The notes under the pieces are model-generated. The model searched no databases. It was not told the DNA's origin and saw only the letters and a list, made by a program, of their open reading frames with translations. A program made the translations under genes and the position numbers. This document shows positions 30,030 through 39,271 of a stretch of DNA of 64,000 nt, piece after piece; positions within the stretch are counted from its first letter, which is position 1, and each line of letters starts with the position of its first letter. This stretch comes from Stenotrophomonas lactitubi (GTDB lineage Bacteria; Pseudomonadota; Gammaproteobacteria; Xanthomonadales; Xanthomonadaceae), in the NCBI RefSeq assembly GCF_002803515.1, contig NZ_PHQX01000002.1, positions 186,001 to 250,000 of the forward strand, in the 5' to 3' direction.

Positions 30030-30776
30030 ATGCACCCGATCCGCACTTCCCTGATGCTCTCGGCCTGCCTGCTGCTGGCCGCCTGCGCCTCCACGCCGCA
30101 GGAAATCCGCAACCCGCTTGCCACCTGGGTGCCGTCGCCGAACCAGAACGCGCGCACGCCGGTGATCATCGTCATCCACCACACCGAGCAGAAATCGGTG
30201 CAGCAGAGCCTGCACACGCTGCGTACCGCCAACAGTGGCGGGCGGGTCAGCGCGCACTATCTGATCGGCGCCGATGGCCATCGCTACCAGCTGGTGGCCG
30301 ATGAGCGCCGCGCCTGGCACGCCGGCTCCGGGCGCTGGGGCACCATCACCGACCTCAACTCCGCGTCCATCGGCATCGAGCTGGACAATGACGGCCGTAC
30401 GCCCTTCAGCCCCGCGCAGATCGAATCACTGATCGTGCTGCTGCGCGATCTCACTGAACGGCTGAACATCCCACCGCGGCAGGTGATCGGCCACGCCGAC
30501 CTGGCGCCGACGCGCAAGGAAGATCCCAGTCGCTTCTTCCCGTGGCAGCAGCTGGCTGAAGCTGGTTTCGGCGTGTGGCCGCGCGCTGCCGACGGTGCTG
30601 CGCCGGAAGGCTTCGATGCATGGGCTGCGTTGGGGCGCTTCGGCTATCCACTCGACAACCGCGAAGCAGCGGTACGGGCGTTCCACCGCCGTTTCCGGGG
30701 TAGCGACACCCTGCCGAAAACACTCGACGCCGAAGACGCGCGCATCCTGCATTCGCTGTTGCTGCAGACGCCCTGA
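30030..30776 (+). CDS. N-acetylmuramoyl-L-alanine amidase lipoprotein, AmiD-like
   Basis: A 248-residue amidase_2 family enzyme that cuts the amide bond between MurNAc and L-alanine in peptidoglycan. The leader MHPIRTSLMLSACLLLAAC ends in a lipobox, so it should sit in the outer membrane like E. coli AmiD. Zinc ligands are H50 in IVIHHTEQ and the histidine and aspartate of GHADLAPTRKEDP. The C-terminal third (YPLDNREAAVRAFHRRF) resembles a peptidoglycan-binding repeat, also as in AmiD. Upstream starts run into the REP array and were rejected. Confidence 0.9.
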   Translation: MHPIRTSLMLSACLLLAACASTPQEIRNPLATWVPSPNQNARTPVIIVIHHTEQKSVQQSLHTLRTANSGGRVSAHYLIGADGHRYQLVADERRAWHAGSGRWGTITDLNSASIGIELDNDGRTPFSPAQIESLIVLLRDLTERLNIPPRQVIGHADLAPTRKEDPSRFFPWQQLAEAGFGVWPRAADGAAPEGFDAWAALGRFGYPLDNREAAVRAFHRRFRGSDTLPKTLDAEDARILHSLLLQTP

Positions 30777-30890
30777 AAGCGGATCAGGTTCACCGAATCG
30801 AACGCTCACCCTGCGTTTTGCAAGCTGTCCGATTCAAACTGGATAGGTAAACCCCTAATGTCGCTCGGCCTTACCGGCGAGCAATATTCA

Positions 30891-31388
30891 ATGACCTACA
30901 CCAGAATCCAGGTGCTGCTGCACTGGTTCTCAGCCATCATCATTCTGTGGGCAACCCTCAGTGGCTTCTACGTGGCGTTGTTCGATGTCGCGGACGCTAC
31001 CCGGCATGCCATCGGCTTCCTCAACGTCTCGCTGACCTTTACGCTGATTCCGTTCTTCGCCCTTCGCGTGCTGCTGGCAGTGCTGCGGGCAAGTGCAGTG
31101 CAACCGACGAGTACGGAGGGGTGGGCTGCCCGCCTTGCACACTTCGCGATCTATCTGACCACGATCGTGGTGCTGATAACCGGCGTGCTGATGATGGACA
31201 GGGACATCAACGTCTTCAACGTGCTGACCCTTCCACCGCCGCTCATCGACGTTCAGCTGACGTCGGCGTTCAACGCGGCCCACAAATACGCCTGCATGGT
31301 GCTTGCCGGCCTGCTTGTCCTGCACATCGCTGCGGTGATCAAGCACCATGCCTCGGGCAATCCGGTCCTGAAGCGGATGCGCTGGTAG
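30891..31388 (+). CDS. Cytochrome b561 family membrane protein
   Basis: A 165-residue di-heme membrane protein similar to E. coli CybB. It opens MTYTRIQVLLHWFSA, where the histidine of LLHW is a heme ligand; AHFAIYLTT, FNAAHKYACM and VLHIAAVIKHH supply others. Four membrane segments are visible. CybB-like proteins move electrons between ubiquinol and superoxide or other periplasmic partners. An in-frame ATG at 30858 would add 11 residues, but alignment with CybB favours 30891. It is isolated, next to a convergent regulator gene. Confidence 0.85.
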   Translation: MTYTRIQVLLHWFSAIIILWATLSGFYVALFDVADATRHAIGFLNVSLTFTLIPFFALRVLLAVLRASAVQPTSTEGWAARLAHFAIYLTTIVVLITGVLMMDRDINVFNVLTLPPPLIDVQLTSAFNAAHKYACMVLAGLLVLHIAAVIKHHASGNPVLKRMRW

Positions 31389-31460
31389 CCGTCGGAATGC
31401 AAGCTCGCCGCAGCGCCCCGCATCCGTCGTCGCAGCTCCCTGAGGGGGCGGGCCGCAGGC

Positions 31461-32162
31461 TCAGTCCAGATTGAGTTCAGTGCGCAGTGCCGCGACATGC
31501 GCGCGGCCCACGGGCAGCTCCGTACCGTCGCTGAGTACGACCCAGTAACGACTGCCTGATGCGGCATGCAGGCTGCGGACATGCCGCAGGTTGACGACAT
31601 GGGAGCGGTGGCAACGCACGAACTCCGGCGGCAGTAATGGCCCCAGGCCGGCAAGCGATTTGTCATGCAGTTCGCTACGTCCATCGCGCATGCGCAGCTC
31701 ACTGTAGTCGCCGTCCGCTCGGATCCACTGCACGTCGGCCAGTTCGACCAGCGTAGTCCCCTGCGCACGCCAGATGCCGAGATAGCGGGCGCAGCCGGGC
31801 CGGTAGCGGCTTGCGTCGAGCAGCCGTTTCAGCGCCTGGGCGAGGCGCTCGCGTGAGAAGGGCTTGGGCACGAAGTCGAGCACGCCGTGCTCGAACGCCT
31901 GCAATGCGCGTTCGCGGTGTGCCGACACCACCACGCACTGGTAGCGCCCGGCAACAGCGCGGCGCAGCAGCTCGAAGCCATCGTCGCCGCCAAGGTTGAG
32001 GTCCAGCAGCAGGCCGTCATAGACGCTGCGCTGCAAGCGGTCGCCGGCCGCTTCCAGATCGGCCACTGCATCGAAACGCGCGCGTGCACCGGCCAACTCG
32101 CTGCACATGCGCAGCAGGCGCTGTCGCACCAGGGGTTCGTCCTCGACGATCAGGATGCGCAT
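31461..32162 (-). CDS. LytTR-type response regulator
   Basis: A 233-residue regulator. The receiver domain has the acidic pair in IVEDEP, phospho-acceptor D54 in LLLDLNLGG, and K100 in FVPKPFS. The C-terminal LytTR DNA-binding domain shows DVQWIRADGDYSELRM, RCHRSHVVNLRHV and GTELPVGR. Its start overlaps the end of the sensor kinase gene by 13 bp, so the two form a coupled two-component system. Targets are unknown; LytTR regulators often bind paired direct repeats. Confidence 0.9.
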   Translation of the reverse strand: MRILIVEDEPLVRQRLLRMCSELAGARARFDAVADLEAAGDRLQRSVYDGLLLDLNLGGDDGFELLRRAVAGRYQCVVVSAHRERALQAFEHGVLDFVPKPFSRERLAQALKRLLDASRYRPGCARYLGIWRAQGTTLVELADVQWIRADGDYSELRMRDGRSELHDKSLAGLGPLLPPEFVRCHRSHVVNLRHVRSLHAASGSRYWVVLSDGTELPVGRAHVAALRTELNLD

Positions 32163-33859
32163 GTCAGCTCGATCCGGCCACACCAATGGTCACCGTCGAT
32201 GCCCTGCACGAAGCTCCAGCCGGTGGGGCTGGCCGCCGCCAGGCTGGCCTCGATGTAACGTGTACCGGTGCCACGGCCGCGGTGCGGGGCCGAGCCTCGC
32301 GCACTGCGCAGTTCCAGTATCCAGCGCGCGTTGTCGCGCTGCACGTGCAGGCGGAAAGGGTGCAGTGCACAGGCAACAGCGCCGGCATGGGTCAGTGCAT
32401 TTTCAACCTGTGCGTGCAGGATGCCTGGCGGCAGCGAAATCGCCGCATCCCCGCCATCGACCTCCAGCACCATGCGCCGGTCCAGGGCAAGGCCGACGAT
32501 ATCCAGGTGGCTGCGGCACAAGGCCAACTCATCCTGCAGGGGAATGCTCTGGCGGCTGCTGCTGTCGCGCAGGCGATCGAACTGATCGGCCAGCGACTCC
32601 ACCAGGCGGCTGGCGCGCATCGGCGACTGCTCGATCAGTTCCTGCAGGCAGGTCAGCGTGTTCATCAGCCAGTGCGGCTGGATACCCCGTTGCAACAACT
32701 GCAACGAAAGCCGTGCGCGCTCTTCGCGCAGCCAGGCGTTGTGGCGGTCGAGCGCCTGCAACTGGGCAGCGTGGCGCAGCAGAAGGAACACCATCAGCAC
32801 CGCCAGCAGCAGGAAGTAAGGGCCATCAAGGAAGGCGCCGCGTGCGACCAGCAGCGCCAGCAGGCCCGCAGACAGCAGCGCCAGGATCGGCCATCGGTCT
32901 TCCTGGTCGGCGGGCGCGCGCATCAGCACCCACGCCGAGGCGAGCAGGCTCAACAGCAGCACCGCCGCTGAGCGGGTGTCGAAGCCGGGCAGCGCGATGG
33001 CCGCTGCCATGATCAGCGCCAGATAGATGAAACAGCCAGCCCTCGGCACGGGAACCTCGAAGCGACGCGCGAGATATGCCGGTAGCAGCACTGCAGCGGC
33101 CACATGCAGGGCCAGCAGCGCGACCAGGCGAACACCATGCCAAGGATAGGTGTAGCCCAGCAATGATCGCCACGCCTCGACCGCGGGCAGCGCCAGCCCC
33201 ACCACACCCAGTGCCAGCAGCAGGCGCGCGCCGGGCGTGCGTGTCTGCCCACGCAGTACCGCCAGGAAATACAGGCATGCGGCTGCCAGCGCACCGGTGG
33301 CGAAGGCCGCAATCAGCCATGGCAGGATGATCTGCCCGTACAGCACGGGGGCTGGCGCGATCAGCACCATCGCATCCGCGCCATGCAGGGCGAAACGCTG
33401 CTGCTGGCTGGATGCAAGCACCAGCAGTTCATCGGTGGCGTTGCCCGACGGCGGCGGTAGCACGCGCACGACGTCTACGCGCCCCGGCTTCTCTTCTTCC
33501 GGCGTGCGACCAACAGCGCCATTGCTGATCCATGGCATCCCGTTCCAGTACAGCTGGCTGGCAGCGCGCAACGACAGCCTCACTGTACGTCCATGATCGT
33601 CACCGCTTTCCGGCGCTGGCACCTGCCAGCGCAGCCAGTACGGGCCACGCCACTCCGCCAGCTGCTGCTGGTCCAGCGGCCGCCAAGCCAGGTGCTGCGG
33701 TGGGTGCGTTGGCAGACCGCCGGATACCCCGACATTCGCAGGTGCCATCTGTGCTCCCTGCACAACCCTCATTTCCGGTGGCGGCGTCGACACGATCAGC
33801 CACGCAGCCACGGCCGCAAGCAGTACAGCAAGGACAGCCAGGGTTCGTGGGATCTGCAT
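32150..33859 (-). CDS. LytS/YehU-type sensor histidine kinase with membrane domain
   Basis: A 569-residue kinase. An N-terminal membrane anchor and a periplasmic part of about 130 residues (which includes YWLRWQVPAPE and VRLSLRAASQLYWNG, a 7TMR-DISM-like fold) precede seven or so hydrophobic segments. The phospho-acceptor H396 is in IQPHWLMNTL, the His_kinase (PF06580) motif PHFLFNTL. An ATPase region follows with VENALTHAG and a final GTGTRYIEA. It pairs with the LytTR regulator, overlapping it by 13 bp. The start at ATG 33859 has no strong ribosome site; longer starts would overlap the divergent promoter region. Confidence 0.88.
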   Translation of the reverse strand: MQIPRTLAVLAVLLAAVAAWLIVSTPPPEMRVVQGAQMAPANVGVSGGLPTHPPQHLAWRPLDQQQLAEWRGPYWLRWQVPAPESGDDHGRTVRLSLRAASQLYWNGMPWISNGAVGRTPEEEKPGRVDVVRVLPPPSGNATDELLVLASSQQQRFALHGADAMVLIAPAPVLYGQIILPWLIAAFATGALAAACLYFLAVLRGQTRTPGARLLLALGVVGLALPAVEAWRSLLGYTYPWHGVRLVALLALHVAAAVLLPAYLARRFEVPVPRAGCFIYLALIMAAAIALPGFDTRSAAVLLLSLLASAWVLMRAPADQEDRWPILALLSAGLLALLVARGAFLDGPYFLLLAVLMVFLLLRHAAQLQALDRHNAWLREERARLSLQLLQRGIQPHWLMNTLTCLQELIEQSPMRASRLVESLADQFDRLRDSSSRQSIPLQDELALCRSHLDIVGLALDRRMVLEVDGGDAAISLPPGILHAQVENALTHAGAVACALHPFRLHVQRDNARWILELRSARGSAPHRGRGTGTRYIEASLAAASPTGWSFVQGIDGDHWCGRIELTCAS

Positions 33860-33986
33860 GGCGGCCATCGTATCGGTTGCGTGGAGACATTGGACCGGCG
33901 TCTGGAGACGTTCGGCAGATGGACGCGTCCGCAGCGCTCCGCGGGAGCAGATGCTGGCGGCGCACATCCTTCCATCGGAGCCCAAC

Positions 33987-35495
33987 ATGACCCGCAGCGC
34001 CTCTACGTCTTCCGGCAGTTTCCAGGTTCGTCGCCCCGTCGTGGCCGTCGCCCTCGCCGCGCTCTGCCTGGCCCTCGCCGCCGCCATTCCCGCGCAGGCC
34101 GGTCCGGCGGCGCTGGCCTTCGAGCCCTACACGCTGCAGACCAAGGGCCATGGCGATATTGCTGCCGAGATCGCCACGCTGGAGGTGCCGCGACGGCACA
34201 GCGAGCCGGACGGTCCGCGCCTGCACCTGAAGGTGGTGCGCCTGCGCGCAACGGCCGGCAATGGCCGCGCCGCACCGGTGGTCTACCTGGCCGGTGGTCC
34301 GGGTGGTTCTGGAATCGATACCGCGCGTGGTCCACGCTGGCCGGTGTTCGACCAGGTGCGGCGCGAGACGGACGTGCTGCTGCTCGACCAGCGCGGCGCC
34401 GGCCAGTCCGAGCCGCCGCCGGAATGTCCGCATGAAACACGATTCGACGACGCCCAACCGCTGCAGCGCGATACGGCCCTGGCCGCAGTGCAGGCCACGG
34501 CGGCGAAGTGCGTAGCGTTCTGGCGTCAGGCCGGTGTCGATCTCGGCGCTTACACCACGGCAGAGAGTGCCGGTGACCTCGACGACCTGCGGCGCGCGCT
34601 GGACGTACCGAAGATCAGCCTGTGGGGCATGAGCTATGGCACCCATCTGGCCCTGGCCACGGTGCGCCTGCACGGTGCCGGTCTTGAGCGCGTGGTGCTG
34701 ATGGGATCCGAAGGTCCCGACGACACGCTGAAGCTGCCGCTGAGCAGCGACGCGCTGCTGCAGGAGCTGGCGGTGCTTGCCCGCAAGGATGGCTTCGACG
34801 ATCTCGCCGGATCGGTCACCCGCGTGCTGCAGGCGCTGCGTGAACAGCCGCGGCAGGGCCGCAGCCACATGCATGAGGGCCGCCAGGTCAGCATCGGCCT
34901 GTACGACGCGCAGATCGTCATCGCCAACATGCTGGGGCAACGCATCCCCCAGCAATGGCTGCCGTTGGTGCTGCGCGAGGCCGAGACGGGCAACTACGAC
35001 CCGCTGGCAGATATGGTGCTGATCGGGCGCGCCCAGTTCGCGAAGTTCCCGGCCATGGGTCTGGCGATGGACATCGCCTCCGGGCAGAGCCCGCAGCGCC
35101 GGGCGCTGGCCGAAGCACAGGCCCGCCAGAGCCTGTTCGGCGACGGGCTGAACTTCCCGTTCCCGGCCATCGGCGATGGCCTCGGCCTGGCCGATCTGGG
35201 TGAGGGCTTCCGCGGCCCGCTGCACAGCGAGGTGCCGGTGCTGTTCATCAGCGGTACGCTGGATGGGCGTACGCCCCCGGCCAACGCCGAGGCACTGCGG
35301 CCGGGCTTCAGCAACGGCCACTCGCTGCTGGTGCGCAACGCAAGCCATCACAACGAGTTGTGGACAGGCAACCCGGCCATCGCCCGCAGCATCGTCGGCT
35401 TCCTCGCCGGTCGCGTCGTGCGCGATACCGTGCTGGACGTGCCGCCGCCGGTGTTCGCCACCCGCAGCAGTGAGTTGCTGGGCGGCAAGCGATAG
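33987..35495 (+). CDS. Exported alpha/beta hydrolase with TAP-like C-terminus
   Basis: A 502-residue hydrolase with a signal peptide ending in PAQA, about residue 37. The core has VVYLAGGPGGSGID, the block DQRGAGQSEPP, and the nucleophile in ISLWGMSYGTHLA. The C-terminal part VPVLFISGTLDGRTPPANAE and NASHHNELW gives the acid and histidine. The order matches proline iminopeptidase and SlpE/TAP-like secreted peptidases. GGAG eight bases before ATG 33987 decides the start. It is divergent from the sensor kinase, 127 bp apart, so it could be a target of that system. Confidence 0.88.
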   Translation: MTRSASTSSGSFQVRRPVVAVALAALCLALAAAIPAQAGPAALAFEPYTLQTKGHGDIAAEIATLEVPRRHSEPDGPRLHLKVVRLRATAGNGRAAPVVYLAGGPGGSGIDTARGPRWPVFDQVRRETDVLLLDQRGAGQSEPPPECPHETRFDDAQPLQRDTALAAVQATAAKCVAFWRQAGVDLGAYTTAESAGDLDDLRRALDVPKISLWGMSYGTHLALATVRLHGAGLERVVLMGSEGPDDTLKLPLSSDALLQELAVLARKDGFDDLAGSVTRVLQALREQPRQGRSHMHEGRQVSIGLYDAQIVIANMLGQRIPQQWLPLVLREAETGNYDPLADMVLIGRAQFAKFPAMGLAMDIASGQSPQRRALAEAQARQSLFGDGLNFPFPAIGDGLGLADLGEGFRGPLHSEVPVLFISGTLDGRTPPANAEALRPGFSNGHSLLVRNASHHNELWTGNPAIARSIVGFLAGRVVRDTVLDVPPPVFATRSSELLGGKR

Positions 35496-35546
35496 GGTCC
35501 ATCGTGTGGCGCAGGATGCGATCCCGGTCCTGCGCCACGCCCGATT

Positions 35547-35561
35547 GCACTACATTGGGGC
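35547..35561. promoter_or_regulatory. NtrC-like site directly before the mltA start
   Basis: GCACTACATTGGGGC differs by one base from the site before ntrB (GCACTACATTGGTGC). The similarity extends to TTGCACTACATTGG-GCAATG and includes the start codon in both genes. Function is uncertain. Confidence 0.4.
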
Positions 35562-35562
35562 A

Positions 35563-36720
35563 ATGACTGACCTCATCGCCCCCTTCAACCGCACGTGCTG
35601 GAGCCTTCTTGCGCTTGCCGTGCTTGCTGGCTGTTCCACCACCGGCACCCGTCCCGAAGCCCCTGCCGCAGCAACGCCTGCCGCCACCTACGCCAAGGTC
35701 GACTGGAACACGTTGCCGGCCGTATCCGATGCCGACCTGCAGGCAGGCTTTGCCGCCTGGCGCAGCAGCTGCACCCGGCTGAAGAACGATGCGACCTGGG
35801 CCAGGCCCTGCGCGACCGCCAGCACCGTATCCGACAAGGACGCCGGCGCGATCCGCGCATTCCTGCAACGCGATCTCGATGTCTATTCCCTGCGCGCCGG
35901 TGGTCATCGCGCCGACGGCCTGATCACCGGCTATTACGAGCCCATCTACCCCGGCAGCCTCACCCGCACCGACAAGGCCACGGTGCCGGTCTATGGCACA
36001 CCCGATGATCTGGTGGTGGTGCAGTTGGAGAGTCTCTACCCTGAATTGAAGGGCAAGCGCCTGCGCGGCCGCGTGGAGGGCAAGGTGCTGAAGCCCTACG
36101 ACGATGCCGGCAGCATCGCCAGCAAGGGGGCCAAGGCGCCGGTGCTGGCCTGGCTGACCGATCCGATGGACCTGCAGCTGCTGCAGATCCAGGGCTCGGG
36201 CCGCGTGCGCCTGGCCGATGGCAGGCAGGTGCGGTTGGCCTATGCCGAACAGAACGGCCATCCCTATCGCGCGATCGGCCGCTGGCTGGTGGAGCAGGGC
36301 GAGCTGAAGAAGGAAGACGTCACCATGGACACGATCCGCGCGTGGGCGAAGGCACATCCGGCACGCGTACCGGAGCTGCTGCGCAGCAATCCCAGCTACG
36401 TGTTCTTCGTGCGCAGCGCGGACAGCCCGGAAGGTCCGCGTGGTTCATTGAACGTGCCGCTGACCGCCGGCTACAGCGTGGCAGTGGATCGCACCGTGGT
36501 ACCGCTGGGCAGCCTGCTGTGGCTGTCGACCACGCGCCCGGATGGCACGCCGGTGGTGCGCCCGGTGGCCGCGCAGGATACCGGTGGCGCCATTGCCGGC
36601 GAGGTACGCGCCGATCTGTACTGGGGCAGCGGCGATGCCGCCGGCAAGCTGGCCGGCGACATGAAGCAGAAGGGCAATATCTGGATGCTGTGGCCGAAGG
36701 GCGTGGCGCTGCCGCAGTAG
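35563..36720 (+). CDS. mltA: Membrane-bound lytic murein transglycosylase A
   Basis: A 385-residue lipoprotein; the leader ends in VLAGC. MltA cleaves peptidoglycan glycan strands to 1,6-anhydro-MurNAc products. Visible marks are GLITGYYEPIYPGS, LQIQGSGRVRLADG, and the 3D-type C-terminal domain VAAQDTGGAIAGEVRADLYWGSGD, which carries the catalytic aspartate region. ATG 35563 follows the NtrC-like palindrome directly. Length fits the family. A GGGGTCAG-type palindrome lies eight bases after the stop. Confidence 0.93.
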   Translation: MTDLIAPFNRTCWSLLALAVLAGCSTTGTRPEAPAAATPAATYAKVDWNTLPAVSDADLQAGFAAWRSSCTRLKNDATWARPCATASTVSDKDAGAIRAFLQRDLDVYSLRAGGHRADGLITGYYEPIYPGSLTRTDKATVPVYGTPDDLVVVQLESLYPELKGKRLRGRVEGKVLKPYDDAGSIASKGAKAPVLAWLTDPMDLQLLQIQGSGRVRLADGRQVRLAYAEQNGHPYRAIGRWLVEQGELKKEDVTMDTIRAWAKAHPARVPELLRSNPSYVFFVRSADSPEGPRGSLNVPLTAGYSVAVDRTVVPLGSLLWLSTTRPDGTPVVRPVAAQDTGGAIAGEVRADLYWGSGDAAGKLAGDMKQKGNIWMLWPKGVALPQ

Positions 36721-36727
36721 GTCAGCA

Positions 36728-36766
36728 GGGGTCAGATCCCCTTCCGCAGGAAAGGGATCTGACCCC
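36728..36766. repeat. GGGGTCAGATCCC-type inverted repeat
   Basis: GGGGTCAGATCCC and GGGATCTGACCCC are perfectly complementary, with CTTCCGCAGGAAA between them also partly paired. It follows the mltA stop and may act as its transcript end or as part of the next gene's promoter region. Confidence 0.85.
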
Positions 36767-36828
36767 ATATGCCTGATAATGGCGCCCTTCCGATCTCTCC
36801 GGCCGCACCTGCGGCCAGGACAAATGCA

Positions 36829-37131
36829 ATGAAATACGCAAAGAACAACGCAAAATCCAACACGAAGAAGTACTACAAGCACTGGGCCGAGTCGGGCCTG
36901 GGCAAGGGCAACGTGCTGATGGAAGCCCGTGGCGAGAAGATCGTGCGCCAGGTCGAAATCTACGGCACCAAGATGGTCTGGGCCGATGAGCATGCCCACA
37001 GCGATGATCGTTTCCTGCTGGCTGACCAGCCGGTGTCGTTCATGGATTTCGACGAAGACGACGAGATCAGCGCACGCGAGTTTGAGATCGCCTGGAAGAA
37101 GGCCCGGGAAGCCACCGGCTACCCCGTTTAA
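36829..37131 (+). CDS. Small conserved protein of unknown function
   Basis: A 100-residue cytoplasmic protein, strongly charged at the start (MKYAKNNAKSNTKKYYKHW) and acidic at the end (MDFDEDDEISAREFEIAWKK). ATG 36829 has AGGA eight bases upstream; an in-frame ATG at 36769 would put the start directly after the palindrome and seems less likely. I do not recognise the family. It stands alone between mltA and a zinc-type receptor gene, reading in the same direction. Confidence 0.75.
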   Translation: MKYAKNNAKSNTKKYYKHWAESGLGKGNVLMEARGEKIVRQVEIYGTKMVWADEHAHSDDRFLLADQPVSFMDFDEDDEISAREFEIAWKKAREATGYPV

Positions 37132-37170
37132 GGTCGAGGGGCCTGCAATCATCGGATGGCTGGCGAAATT

Positions 37171-37193
37171 GAAATGTTATAAAGTTTCATTTC
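37171..37193. promoter_or_regulatory. Probable Zur box
   Basis: The left half GAAATGTTATA matches the proteobacterial Zur consensus exactly. The right half AGTTTCATTTC matches 7 of 11 positions of TATAACATTTC, with the correct 23-bp layout. It lies 21 bp upstream of the TonB receptor start, in an A+T-rich patch that stands out from the surroundings. Confidence 0.65.
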
Positions 37194-37214
37194 CAGCCTC
37201 CCACCCCCTTCCCG

Positions 37215-39260
37215 ATGAAGACTCCCACGCTGGTGGCCGCGCTCGCGGCCGCCCCGTTCGCCCCTGAAGCATTCGCCCAGTCTGCCGACGCCGCGCTCAC
37301 CCTGGGCAAGGTCGATGTGCACCAGCACAGCGAGGGACAACTGAGCGCGCACCAGGTGCTGACCTCGGTGGACGTGCTGGGCGCGGACCAGATCGAAAGC
37401 CGCAACGTGTCACACAGCTGGGAACTGCTCGGGCAGATGCCCGGCATCCAGCTGACCGAAACCCGGCAGGGCGCAGAGTCGGGCAAGATCAGCTTCCGCG
37501 CCTTCAACGGCGAGGGCTACCTCAATGCCATCAAGACGCTGATCGACGGCATCCCCAGCAACGTCAACAGCGGCAACCAGCGTTTCATCGACATGCTGTT
37601 TCCGCTGGAAATCAGCTACATCGAAGTCGTGCGCGGTACCAACGACCCGCGCTACGGCCTGCACAACATCGGTGGCAACGTGAACTTCGGTACGCGCCAG
37701 GGCGGCACCTACACCGACGCGCGCCTGGCCTACGGCAGCTACAACACCCGCGATGCGCAGCTGGCAGTGGGTCGCGAAGCCAACGGCTTCGCGCAGAACT
37801 ACTTCGTCGGCTCCCAGGCCAGCGACGGCTACCGCGACCACGACAGCTCGAAGAAGTACTCACTGGGCGGCAAGTGGTTCTTCGGTTCGCTGGAGGACGG
37901 GCTGCGCATCGGCTTGACCGCGCGCGCCTACCACCATGAGGCCGACGAACCCGGTTTCATGACAGCCGAAGAGCTGCACGCCGGCCGCCGCCGCAGCGAC
38001 CTGCGCAACGCCAACGACGGCGATGACCGCGACATGCGCCAGTTCGCCGCGCACCTGGACATGAAGCTGACCGACGCGGTGACCTTCGGCACGCGGCTGT
38101 ACTACAACCGCTATGAAGACGACCGCCGGGTGACTTTCAGCGATCTGCCCACCGGCAATCTGCCGCGCCAGCGCCGTGTGTGGGACGAGCGCCAGACCGG
38201 CCTGCTCAGCACGCTCACCTGGCAGGCCAGCCCCACGCTCACCGTGGAGGGCGGGCTGAACTACGAGCAGCAGGACAACGGCTACGTCCGCGAGCGCTAC
38301 GCCTACGCCGAACCCACCGATTTCAGCCGTCCGCCGGCACGCGTGCAGAACAACGACCGCCACAGCTTCGACAACTGGGGCGCGTACGTGCAGGCGATCT
38401 ACCAGCCCGCCGACGCATGGAAGATCGTGCCGGCCTACCGTGTGGACCGTTTCAGCGGCCACACCCGGCTGATGAACGGCACCACCGGCCGCCTGCAGGA
38501 TTACGGCAGCATCGGCCAGCCCAAGCTGAGCGTCATCCACAGCCTGGGTGAGCACACCCACGTCTACGCCAACTGGGGGCGCACGTTCCAGGTGCTGACC
38601 GGTTCCACCGCGCCGGCTTACCTCACCCCGGGGCAGGCACCGATGCAGCCCTCCACCAACACGGGCATGGAGCTGGGCCTGAAATTCCAGCCCTTTGCCG
38701 GCAGCCAGGCCCGCTTGGCGGTATGGCAGCAGGATGCGGAAAACGAGGTGTCCAACATGCCGGCCACCGGCACCACGGTCACGCTGGGCAAGACCCGCCG
38801 CCGCGGTGTGGATGCGCAGATCAGCGCGCAGCTGGGAGACGCGTGGACCCTGTGGGCCTCGCATGCCTACCAGGAGGCCAAGATCACCCGCGACGACCGC
38901 GCCCCCGGCGTGTCCCTGCAGGGCCGCGAAGTGGCGGCCACGCCGCGCCACATCAGCAACCTCGGCCTGGACTACCAGGCCAGCGATGCCCTGCAGTTGG
39001 GTCTGCAGGCGCGCGCGCAGGGCGATTACTACCTGGAAGAGCGCAACGTCACTGGCAAGTTCGGTGGCTTCGCCGTGCTCGACCTCAGCGCCAGGTACCA
39101 GATCACCCCGGCCTGGAGCGTCGACCTGCAGCTGAAGAACGTCACCGGCCGTGAGTACACCTACGCGTGGTACGACAGCTTCTTCTGGGACAGCGCCCGA
39201 CCGATGTTCTCGCCTGCCCCGGGCCGTGCGGTCTTCGTCGGCCTCAACATGAAGCTGTAA
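37215..39260 (+). CDS. TonB-dependent outer-membrane receptor, probably for zinc
   Basis: A 681-residue receptor. The signal peptide is MKTPTLVAALAAAPFAPEAFA. The plug domain spans roughly residues 40-160 (LGADQIESRNVSHSWELLGQ, FRAFNGEGYLNAIKTLIDG, EVVRGTNDPRYGLHNIGGNV), followed by a 22-strand barrel ending in the aromatic-terminated FVGLNMKL. It lacks an N-terminal signalling extension, so it does not control a sigma factor. The Zur-like operator suggests zinc uptake, as for ZnuD. The N-terminal HQHSEGQLSAHQ could bind metal. No transport genes sit beside it. Confidence 0.88.
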   Translation: MKTPTLVAALAAAPFAPEAFAQSADAALTLGKVDVHQHSEGQLSAHQVLTSVDVLGADQIESRNVSHSWELLGQMPGIQLTETRQGAESGKISFRAFNGEGYLNAIKTLIDGIPSNVNSGNQRFIDMLFPLEISYIEVVRGTNDPRYGLHNIGGNVNFGTRQGGTYTDARLAYGSYNTRDAQLAVGREANGFAQNYFVGSQASDGYRDHDSSKKYSLGGKWFFGSLEDGLRIGLTARAYHHEADEPGFMTAEELHAGRRRSDLRNANDGDDRDMRQFAAHLDMKLTDAVTFGTRLYYNRYEDDRRVTFSDLPTGNLPRQRRVWDERQTGLLSTLTWQASPTLTVEGGLNYEQQDNGYVRERYAYAEPTDFSRPPARVQNNDRHSFDNWGAYVQAIYQPADAWKIVPAYRVDRFSGHTRLMNGTTGRLQDYGSIGQPKLSVIHSLGEHTHVYANWGRTFQVLTGSTAPAYLTPGQAPMQPSTNTGMELGLKFQPFAGSQARLAVWQQDAENEVSNMPATGTTVTLGKTRRRGVDAQISAQLGDAWTLWASHAYQEAKITRDDRAPGVSLQGREVAATPRHISNLGLDYQASDALQLGLQARAQGDYYLEERNVTGKFGGFAVLDLSARYQITPAWSVDLQLKNVTGREYTYAWYDSFFWDSARPMFSPAPGRAVFVGLNMKL

Positions 39261-39271
39261 CCGCAACGCCG

